A DNA stretch of 5,865 nucleotides from Desulfobulbaceae bacterium (GTDB lineage Bacteria > Desulfobacterota > Desulfobulbia > Desulfobulbales > SURF-16): assembly GCA_021160685.1 (NCBI GenBank), contig JAGHCC010000460.1:1-5865 (forward strand), given 5' to 3'. The notes beneath the pieces were generated by a model. That model was not told where the DNA came from, ran no database searches, and was given only the letters and a program-made list of their open reading frames with translations. The translations under genes and the position numbers were made by a program. This document shows positions 1-5,602 of the stretch, piece after piece. The number at the start of each line of letters is the position of its first letter. Position 1 is the stretch's first letter.

Positions 1-545
1 AGATAAAGGTCTTGGCTCTTCCGTCCTGTGATCTTGGCCTTCTCAAACACATTGATGCCAACAATGGGTAGGCATAACAGCAGATTGTTGAGGAACCCCT
101 CGGCATCGGCCGCGTCAGCTTCGGAGAGCGGCGGGATCTGGGGAATGTTCCCGTTATCGAGTTCGGCCCGTTTCGCCTCGGCAGCGAGATTGACCAGGCA
201 GGCTTCAAGATATTTCACATGTGCCTTGTTTAAGTTCTGGTCCTTGCTGACGAACACCACCGCTTGCGTCCAGAAATCCTTTTGTCTTGCGTGTTGCTCC
301 AAGCGAAGCCGCACAACATCACCCTCACCTACGTATATTCGCGGCAGTTGCCCGGATTCCCCTGGTCCCCACAGGATATAAACCCCGGTTCGATTGAGCT
401 CATCGCGTTGCCGCACTTCAGAAAGCAGTGACCGAGGGAAAACCAATCCCTTACCAGTCCAGTTTGATTTTTCGACAATGCGCAGCCCTTCAGGATTCCC
501 TGATGGGATGAAAATGCGCACCGAGAAACCTTGTGCTTTGCTCAT
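1..545 (-). CDS. GIY-YIG nuclease family protein, partial (3' end outside window)
   Basis: The first 181 residues are visible; the frame is still open at position 1. The GIY-YIG core is clear: GVY at residues 54-56, IYVGEG at 70-75, arginines 79 and 81, H85, DFW at 90-92, N104, H109 and E114 in the YLE motif, which fits the metal-dependent GIY-YIG active site (Tyr, Tyr, Arg, Glu). The N-terminal part (IFIPSGNPEGLRI, then PRSLLSEV) matches the stand-alone GIY-YIG proteins that often carry a C-terminal DUF4357 domain; that domain would lie beyond the window. The start ATG is preceded by AGGAG with an 8-base spacer. Such genes are often found beside type I restriction operons, but their role there is not settled. 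The ATG overlaps the stop of an hsdS tail remnant, so this gene was probably once translationally coupled to hsdS. Family assignment is firm; a defence function is inferred. Confidence 0.88.
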   Translation of the reverse strand, partial: MSKAQGFSVRIFIPSGNPEGLRIVEKSNWTGKGLVFPRSLLSEVRQRDELNRTGVYILWGPGESGQLPRIYVGEGDVVRLRLEQHARQKDFWTQAVVFVSKDQNLNKAHVKYLEACLVNLAAEAKRAELDNGNIPQIPPLSEADAADAEGFLNNLLLCLPIVGINVFEKAKITGRKSQDLY

Positions 546-645
546 AATCCTTGCTCCTCTAAAAACTTATCCACATCCGGCACGACGAGCGCAACTCGCC
601 GGAGATCAGTTTGGGCAGGAGATCACGACCAGTAGCAAAGCTCAT
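542..645 (-). pseudogene. Remnant of the 3' end of a second hsdS gene
   Basis: From an ATG at 645 the sequence reads MSFATGRDLLPKLISGELR and then runs to a TAG at 559. Five bases (584-588) after the LR codons, another frame continues as VPDVDKFLEEQGL, ending in TGA at 544-542. Together these are a typical HsdS C-terminus. The intact hsdS in this window ends LRDTLLPKLISGDLRVPDAQKLVEGSI, so the motif is the same but the tail differs. The remnant is therefore probably not a fresh copy of the resident gene but the end of another allele. Its ATG overlaps the stop of the upstream 431-residue gene (ATGA), and its own stop overlaps the GIY-YIG ATG (ATGA). It could be translated as a 28-residue peptide, but no function is suggested. 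It is most simply read as a scar left when hsdS and the 431-residue gene were exchanged or inserted. Confidence 0.75.
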
Positions 646-1937
646 GGGTCTTTGCCTCCACTCTGAACTTTCCTTTGCCAAGCAAGAACCAACGCCTTGT
701 CGCCTTTGGCCACTTCTGAAATAATTGTTGTCAAAGCCTCGGTTTCTACTCGATGAGTACCAACGTACCCTGAACAAATCAGACCTATAAAGTCTGATTC
801 GCGTAAGTATGTTCCATCCAAAGCTTCATAGCTCACGCGGATTCCACCCTTTGCTCCCCTGCTTTTACGCGATGTCAGAATCTGCTTTAGATGATCCAGA
901 GAAATCACAAAGGATTGATGCGAATCATTGACTACTTTTCGTTTCACAAATTTGAAGAAAAATGGATTGCGACTCAAACGGTAGTCTGTGATTTCTTCAT
1001 AAAATGCGGGAAGCTTCATTCTGGCAATTTCATCCCAAAATTGCTTGTCAGGCCTGAACTGCCAGCCCCGGCTCCCGTCTTGATTTCTTGCTTCTTCCAG
1101 CATCTTGTACTGAACCATGACAATATTGCCTTTGGTTTCGTTGATGTAAATCAGGTCAACTCCAAGCATTTTTTCTAAGGGCAGCCTATTAGCCGTATAG
1201 ATCACTAAGCGCTCACCCCTCTTTTCAAAAACAGCACGTCCAGTGATATCCTGTGCGACCAGTTTGAATCCCGGTAGTTTCGAGGTGTCAGCATGAACAA
1301 TATTATCCTCGTACATGTAAGTGCCAACTAGACTAAGTCCCGACGCAGCCCCTCGCCTTAAGACAACTTCAACAGGCACTTCATTTACCCGAAGACCGAA
1401 AACTTTCATGGCAGAACGAATGGCGTCTTCTTGAGCCCAGTTGATATTGGGGGTACGCCGCAATTCGGGTAGTTGTGACAATGCGACTTCCAACGTAGCG
1501 TGGTTTTCGGGCTCTTGTGCCAAGAGATGTATGAGATGAGAACTCAATTTTGATGAAAGCCTAGAGAATGCACCAGTGCTTGGTAATCTGTCATTGAGAA
1601 GGCGCTTCATCCGAGTATCCGTGACTCTTCTCTCTATCTCTCGTAGCGAAGACGGGACAACAGGGCGGAGCTTTTTAATAGTCAGACGAGAATCGAAAGT
1701 GCTAACGGCGGTTTTTCTGGTTGCCGTTCCTAAATAACACGTGTCGGCCCCGTGAATTTCTAGTAAGCAGATTGTCGGCAGTTTGAAATCTTGGAAAACC
1801 GAGTGAGGTTTTGCAATCGTCAAGTATTCAAACTTGTGCCTGGAATTGAGCAAAGATTCCGAAAGCGCTTCATCGAATCGAATCAAGATCAATGGTTTCT
1901 TTTCAACCCAGTGTGCAATCTTGATTGCTATAGTCAT
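642..1937 (-). CDS. Uncharacterised 431-residue protein, candidate PD-(D/E)XK-like nuclease, in type I R-M operon
   Basis: I do not recognise the family. The protein appears soluble: no signal peptide and no convincing membrane segment. The N-terminal 100 residues look like a small beta-rich domain (YLGTATRKTAVSTFDSRLTIKKL near residues 68-90, split by no obvious linker), followed by a helical, basic middle (about 97-180). Residues 258-280 read LGVDLIYINETKGNIVMVQYKML. D261, Q276 and K278 recall the D...(E/Q)xK active site of Mrr-like PD-(D/E)XK nucleases, with glutamine in place of the usual glutamate; this is a motif resemblance only. The region after it (RGWQFRPDKQFWDEIARMKLP, about 290-310) is aromatic and charged. 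The start overlaps the hsdS stop by ATGA, which implies translational coupling and a role tied to the R-M complex, for example a nuclease or regulator. The gene looks AT-richer than hsdM, which is compatible with separate acquisition. Confidence 0.8.
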   Translation of the reverse strand: MTIAIKIAHWVEKKPLILIRFDEALSESLLNSRHKFEYLTIAKPHSVFQDFKLPTICLLEIHGADTCYLGTATRKTAVSTFDSRLTIKKLRPVVPSSLREIERRVTDTRMKRLLNDRLPSTGAFSRLSSKLSSHLIHLLAQEPENHATLEVALSQLPELRRTPNINWAQEDAIRSAMKVFGLRVNEVPVEVVLRRGAASGLSLVGTYMYEDNIVHADTSKLPGFKLVAQDITGRAVFEKRGERLVIYTANRLPLEKMLGVDLIYINETKGNIVMVQYKMLEEARNQDGSRGWQFRPDKQFWDEIARMKLPAFYEEITDYRLSRNPFFFKFVKRKVVNDSHQSFVISLDHLKQILTSRKSRGAKGGIRVSYEALDGTYLRESDFIGLICSGYVGTHRVETEALTTIISEVAKGDKALVLAWQRKVQSGGKDP

Positions 1938-3805
1938 ATCGAGCCCTCCACAAGTTTCTGAGCATCCGGTACGCGCAAATCGCCTGAGATAAGTTTCGGC
2001 AATAGGGTGTCACGCAGGGCAACGAGGGTACGCGATTCGTGGCAAGCTTTGAAAAGGCGATCAGTAAATTTCTTCGCCACGCGATCAAACTCCTCGACCA
2101 CCTCAGTTGATGGCATGAGCAAGGGAAGACCTCGCACACCCAGCTTATTGATACCTGGCTGTGCCGAGTTAGAGTTGAGGCTAATAATCTCCTGCGTTAT
2201 CCAATCTTGATCTAGCCAAAAGAACAGGTATCGTTGATAATGCGGATGCTTGGTCCGAACGATAAACACATGCTCATTTACCGCGCATTCCTTATGAGGA
2301 AATCCACAGTCAAAGTATGTCTTCCGCCCGATCTGTGCGCCGTCCTTGTACAGTAACACATCACCAGGTCGCACTGCTGCACCCTTTCGCTGAAGGACTT
2401 TGAAGAAATCCCGCGGGACGTACTTTTCCTTTGAGAAGTTATACCTACCCAATCCTATAACGTTCTCGGCACCGACGCTCGGTATTCCTTCTTGGGCTGC
2501 ACCGCCTTTGGGCCTAGCTCCAGACATAAGTTCTCCTAATACCTGTCCAATAGTTCCAACCTCCCACCCCTCCGGAATCGGCCCCAGTTCCGAATCCACG
2601 AAACGATCGGGGAAGAGGCGCAGGATATGCTCCGGCAGACGAACCCCACTCCCCTCTCCCTGTGGGAGAGGGGAGTGGGGTGAGGGAGACATTATCTCCG
2701 ACACCCGTTCATACAAATCCTGCAAAACATCTTCGGTCTTTCGCAGCACATCACGCGACCAGTAGCGAATGACTTTCAAGCCCTTTTGCTCCAAATATTC
2801 AGTGCGTTTTTCATCATATCTTTTGTGCGCTGGTTCGGCATGTTGACCACCGTCGATCTCAATTACCAACCCCAATTCATGTGCATAAAAGTCCACGATG
2901 TATGGTTCGATAGGATGCTGGCGGCGGAATTTGATCCCAAGGAACTGTCGGTTGCGCAACATTCGCCACATCAGACGCTCGGCATCAGTCTGTGTTTTGC
3001 GAAGTTCGCGTGCGTAGGCAAGCAGTTGAGGGGGGATCGGGGGTTTTCTTTTGCTTTCATTGGCAACACTTTTACTGTGGGCAGAGGAGGTGTAAACCCT
3101 CTCCCCTGCCCCCTCTCCCAAAGGGAGAGGGGAATGAGCTCTCTCCCCTAATGCTTCTACCACAGGGAGAGGGGAAGAGCGGTAGTGGGCGGCGCGTTTG
3201 GCGAATTTTTCGGGGATGGGGTTGCCTGCCTTGAGCGCATTGACCACCACCGGATCAAAGTCCACGAACCAGGATTTGAAAAGCGCCTGGGCCATGGCCT
3301 CCAGAGTCTGGTTCATGCGCCGGTTGAGTTCGATCTTGTCGTCTAAGGTGCCGAGGATGTGGGCGATGGCGCGTTGTTCTTTTAATGATAAGCGGGGCCT
3401 TGTAAAACGTTCGACATGCTCCCACTTCGCGCGTGGCATTCGGGTGCCTTCAGACCCTTTACTGGCAAAATCTACAAAGTCGTAGGATGCCATCCAATAA
3501 AATAAGTAGCCTTGATCGCATCCTTCCCGGGCACGAACCACCCAGATATCAGTAGAGCAAATTCCATCGAACGGAGCACGAACAACCTTACGAAAATAGG
3601 GACGCAATTTGCCAAAAAGAATATCACCTTTTTTAAAACGGAACTTGGCGCTATTCACATCGGAAGACGTTCCCCATCCGTTGAGCCGCAATGATTCTTG
3701 CTCAATGTGTTCCAAGCCAATATAAGGGATTTTTGCTACTTCGTCAGGCTTGACAACGTTGCGCACAAGCTGGGCGACATCGCGAAAAGCAATCTCACTC
3801 CCCAT
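1934..3805 (-). CDS. hsdS: Type I restriction-modification specificity subunit HsdS with an internal DUF559 domain
   Basis: HsdS gives the HsdM2S methyltransferase and the HsdR-containing restriction complex their DNA target. Two target recognition domains are visible: TRD1 at about residues 1-140 and TRD2 at about 404-575 (opening with FVDSELGPIPEGWEV). The conserved helical regions are LKEQRAIAHILGTLDDKIELNRRMNQTLE... FKSWFVDFDP at about 141-185 and the C-terminal ALRDTLLPKLISGDLRVPD. At 623 residues it is far longer than the usual 400-450. Removing residues 210-389 leaves about 443, and joins KAGNPIPEKFAKRAAHYR to LPEHILRLFPDRF as in ordinary HsdS. The insert is a DUF559 nuclease-like domain between palindromic repeats. 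The start ATG lies 11 bases inside the end of hsdM; the stop overlaps the next ATG. Both half-subunits look intact, so specificity function is plausible. Whether the extra domain is active is unknown. Confidence 0.93.
   Translation of the reverse strand: MGSEIAFRDVAQLVRNVVKPDEVAKIPYIGLEHIEQESLRLNGWGTSSDVNSAKFRFKKGDILFGKLRPYFRKVVRAPFDGICSTDIWVVRAREGCDQGYLFYWMASYDFVDFASKGSEGTRMPRAKWEHVERFTRPRLSLKEQRAIAHILGTLDDKIELNRRMNQTLEAMAQALFKSWFVDFDPVVVNALKAGNPIPEKFAKRAAHYRSSPLPVVEALGERAHSPLPLGEGAGERVYTSSAHSKSVANESKRKPPIPPQLLAYARELRKTQTDAERLMWRMLRNRQFLGIKFRRQHPIEPYIVDFYAHELGLVIEIDGGQHAEPAHKRYDEKRTEYLEQKGLKVIRYWSRDVLRKTEDVLQDLYERVSEIMSPSPHSPLPQGEGSGVRLPEHILRLFPDRFVDSELGPIPEGWEVGTIGQVLGELMSGARPKGGAAQEGIPSVGAENVIGLGRYNFSKEKYVPRDFFKVLQRKGAAVRPGDVLLYKDGAQIGRKTYFDCGFPHKECAVNEHVFIVRTKHPHYQRYLFFWLDQDWITQEIISLNSNSAQPGINKLGVRGLPLLMPSTEVVEEFDRVAKKFTDRLFKACHESRTLVALRDTLLPKLISGDLRVPDAQKLVEGSI
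2639..3178 (-). mobile_element. Repeat-bracketed DUF559 (Vsr-like/PD-(D/E)XK) nuclease module inserted in frame in hsdS
   Basis: Residues 210-389 of HsdS have no place in a normal specificity subunit. Their core (about 254-370) is a DUF559 domain: PPIPPQLLAYARELRKTQTD, AERLMWRMLRNRQFLGIKFRRQ, then PYIVDF (D305) and LVIEIDGGQH (E316, D318, H322), followed by RYDEKRTEYLEQKGLKVIRYWS. This order matches DUF559 proteins, which are related to Vsr mismatch endonucleases and other PD-(D/E)XK enzymes. D305 and E316 are the likely catalytic acids. Outside the domain are two tandem repeat translations (SPLPVVEALGER at 211-222 and SPLPLGEGAGER at 225-236) and one on the other side (SPLPQGEGSGVR at 378-389). 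No ATG or ribosome binding site is evident at the domain's beginning, so it is probably made only as a fusion. That the repeats carried the gene in, either by transposition or repeat-mediated recombination, is inference. Confidence 0.78.
2643..2681. repeat. Near-perfect 18-bp palindrome (REP-like element) within hsdS
   Basis: The arms at 2643-2660 and 2664-2681 are exact inverted complements around a 3-base loop (TGT). The core GGGAGAGGGGA recurs at 3123 and 3165. In the hsdS frame it encodes SPHSPLPQGEG. No T-run follows it in the direction of transcription and it sits in an open frame, so it is not a terminator, though the hairpin could slow ribosomes or RNA polymerase. Confidence 0.9.
3097..3180. 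repeat. Tandem pair of REP-like GC-rich repeats within hsdS
   Basis: A 12-base direct repeat (gggagaggggaa) occurs at 3123-3134 and 3165-3176, 42 bases apart, so both copies fall in the same reading frame and give SPLP motifs. The first unit forms a hairpin of 10 base pairs (3110-3119 with 3123-3132, loop AAA). The second unit pairs less well (GCTCT/AGAGC plus CCCC/GGGG with a bulge and a long loop). Together they mark the 5' edge of the DUF559 insert, matching the palindrome at its 3' edge. Confidence 0.82.
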
Positions 3806-5408
3806 ACCCCAGCACCTCCAGATTTTTCCTGATCTCCGCCTCCAGCCGGCGGCTCTCTTCGAACTGCTCGTAGAGTTTTGCTGTCAGTTCGGCCATCTTC
3901 TCCTCGAAGGGCACGCCGTCGTCTTCCTGCTCCTCAGCGCCGACGTAACGCCCCGGGGTGAGTACGTAGCCGTGCTGGCGAATTTCCTCAATCGTGGCAC
4001 TCTTGCAGAAACCCGGTATGTCGCGGTAAACCGCGTCACCCTCACCCCCGACCCCTCTCCCAGAGGAAGAGGGGGGACTTGACGCCGGGTGAGGTCCAAC
4101 GGTACGCCAGGCGTGGTAGATGTCGGCGATTTTGCGGATTTCCTCCTGGGTCAGTTCGCGGTGGATGCGGTCCACCAACCGTCCCATGCGCCGGGCATCG
4201 ATAAAGAGTGTTTCGCCCGTGCGGTTTCGGTAGCCGCGGTTGGGGTCGCCCTTCTTGTTGCGGGTGACGAACCACAGCGAGACCGGGATCTGCGTCGTGT
4301 AGAAAAGCTGGCCGGGCAACGCCACGATGCAGTCCACCAGGTCGTCTTCGAGGATGCCCTTGCGAATGGCCAATTCAGCGTTAGTCGAGGTAGAGAGCGA
4401 TCCGTTAGCCATTACAAAGCCGGCAATGCCGTTAGGCGATAGATGATAGATGAAATGCTGAATCCAGGCGTAGTTGGCATTGCCTGGCGGCGGCACACCG
4501 TACTTCCAGCGCGGATCGTCGGTGAGTCGTTCCCCGCCCCAGTCGCTCATGTTGAAGGGTGGATTGGCCAGGATGTAGTCAGCCTTGAGGTCCTTGTGCA
4601 GATCTTCGTGAAAGCTGTCCGCGTGATGTGGGCCCAGGTCCGCGTCGATGCGACGAATTGCCAGGTTCATCTTGGCCAGGCGCCAGGTGGTGGGATTGGA
4701 CTCCTGTCCATAAATAGCAATGTCGCCTAACTTGCCCCCGTGTGCCTCCACGAATTTCTCGCTCTGCACGAACATACCGCCGGAGCCGCAGCAGGGGTCG
4801 TACACCCGACCCTTGTAGGGCTCAATCATCTCCACCAGAAGCTGCACCACACACTGGGGTGTGTAGAACTCGCCACCGCCTTTGCCTTCTGCAGCAGCGA
4901 ACCGGCCAAGGAAATACTCATATACCCGACCGAGTGGGTCCTTTACACCTGATTCCCTGGCCTTAAGGTCTATATCGCCCACCAGTTTCACCAGTTCCCC
5001 CAGCCGGGTTTTGTCCAGCGTGGGGCGGGAATAGTCCTTGGGCAGCACGCCCTTGAGGATCGGGTTCTCCCGCTCGATGGCGGTCATGGCCTCGTCAATC
5101 ACTCGGCCGATGGTGGGCTGTGGGGCGGCGGCCTGGATTTTTTCCCAGCGGGCCTCAGGAGGCACCCAGAAGATGTTGGCGGCAAGATATTCGTCGCGGT
5201 CTTCCGGATCGGTGTAATCTGTATCCTGCCTGGCCTTGAGTTCCTCGTACTTCGCCTGGAAGGCGTCGGAGATGTATTTGAGAAAGATCAGGCCGAGCAC
5301 TACGTGCTTGTATTCCGACGCGTCCATGTGGCCGCGCAGTTTGTCGGCCATTTCCCATAGCTTATTCTCAAAGCCCAGGTTGGCGCCGTTTTTCTGGTTT
5401 GTTGTCAT
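3795..5408 (-). CDS. hsdM: Type I restriction-modification methyltransferase subunit HsdM
   Basis: HsdM is the N6-adenine DNA methyltransferase of the type I complex, acting with HsdS. The 537-residue product has an N-terminal HsdM helical domain (FENKLWEMADKLRGHMDASEYKHVVLGLIFLKYISDAF), a GEFYTPQCVVQLLVEMI segment at about 179-195, the SAM-binding motif DPCCGSGGMF (204-213) and the catalytic NPPF (282-285), then LPGQLFYTTQIPVSLWF and the C-terminal YVLTPGRYVGAE. The start chosen at 5408 has a consensus AAGGAGG directly upstream (5413-5419); the more distal in-frame ATG at 5456 lacks one and adds residues not typical of the family. About 24 residues (437-460, PHPASSPPSSSGRGVGGEG) split the usual IADIYHAWR...YRDIPGFCKSAT stretch and come from a palindromic repeat. 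All catalytic motifs are intact, so the enzyme is probably functional. The gene is first in the operon and overlaps hsdS by 11 bases. Confidence 0.96.
   Translation of the reverse strand: MTTNQKNGANLGFENKLWEMADKLRGHMDASEYKHVVLGLIFLKYISDAFQAKYEELKARQDTDYTDPEDRDEYLAANIFWVPPEARWEKIQAAAPQPTIGRVIDEAMTAIERENPILKGVLPKDYSRPTLDKTRLGELVKLVGDIDLKARESGVKDPLGRVYEYFLGRFAAAEGKGGGEFYTPQCVVQLLVEMIEPYKGRVYDPCCGSGGMFVQSEKFVEAHGGKLGDIAIYGQESNPTTWRLAKMNLAIRRIDADLGPHHADSFHEDLHKDLKADYILANPPFNMSDWGGERLTDDPRWKYGVPPPGNANYAWIQHFIYHLSPNGIAGFVMANGSLSTSTNAELAIRKGILEDDLVDCIVALPGQLFYTTQIPVSLWFVTRNKKGDPNRGYRNRTGETLFIDARRMGRLVDRIHRELTQEEIRKIADIYHAWRTVGPHPASSPPSSSGRGVGGEGDAVYRDIPGFCKSATIEEIRQHGYVLTPGRYVGAEEQEDDGVPFEEKMAELTAKLYEQFEESRRLEAEIRKNLEVLGYGE
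4029..4100. repeat. REP-like palindromic repeat inserted in frame in hsdM
   Basis: An outer inverted repeat (cctcaccc at 4040-4047 with gggtgagg at 4087-4094) encloses an inner one (cccctct at 4052-4058 with agagggg at 4068-4074). Read on the plus strand it gives TPDPSPRGRG-like text, a hallmark of a widespread intergenic repeat type. In hsdM it adds about 24 codons with no stop. The boundaries are estimated from the break in the conserved HsdM sequence and may be off by a few codons. Confidence 0.78.
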
Positions 5409-5412
5409 ATTG

Positions 5413-5419
5413 CCTCCTT
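5413..5419 (-). promoter_or_regulatory. Ribosome binding site of hsdM
   Basis: The minus strand reads AAGGAGG, a full anti-Shine-Dalgarno match, four bases (CAAT) before the ATG at 5408. It decides the start in favour of 5408 over the in-frame ATG at 5456. Confidence 0.85.
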
Positions 5420-5493
5420 GGTGTGGTTTTCGCCAGTTCGTTCCGAAATTTAGCACATCCGGTTAGCTTTATTCCTTGAACTCACCGTTGTAA

Positions 5494-5602
5494 CGCAGTG
5501 TAGAAGTTAACCTTAATAAAGCAATCTCCTTTTACCAATTTCCTCCGTTGCTGACATTACCTTAATTACCTCTGTTTTTTGTTTTAACCTTTATTGTATT
5601 CT
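5494..5602 (-). promoter_or_regulatory. Weak candidate promoter elements for the hsdM operon
   Basis: On the minus strand, TTGCTT and TACACT stand 16 bases apart (about 5525 to 5498), each matching four of six sigma-70 consensus positions. Slightly further upstream, TACAATAAAGG (near 5600-5590) offers a better -10 box but has no good -35 partner. The TTAACCTT-like repeats overlap both. AT-rich sequence produces such matches by chance, so the position is a guess. Confidence 0.22.

Noticed and set aside
28..666. Two plus-strand open frames (28-381 and 394-666)
   Set aside because: They lie antisense to the GIY-YIG gene, whose conserved motifs are clear, and their own products show no recognisable features and are rich in Ser/Arg/Pro.
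646..777. Upstream part of a minus-strand open frame 777-559 as a separate gene
   Set aside because: It overlaps the coding frame of the 431-residue protein in another frame; only the part from 645 onward shows hsdS similarity.
2643..2681. Rho-independent terminator
   Set aside because: The hairpin is strong but no T-run follows it on the minus strand and it lies in the middle of hsdS.
2643..3180. CRISPR array
   Set aside because: Only three short repeat cores are present, with unequal spacing (42 and 459 bases), inside an open reading frame; there are no uniform spacers.
3750..4952. Several plus-strand open frames opposite hsdM
   Set aside because: They are complements of a GC-rich, well-conserved gene; such genes commonly leave long open frames on the opposite strand. 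No conserved motifs were seen in them.
5409..5456. Extending hsdM to the upstream ATG at 5456
   Set aside because: The extra 16 residues lack family resemblance, and the consensus ribosome binding site belongs to the ATG at 5408.
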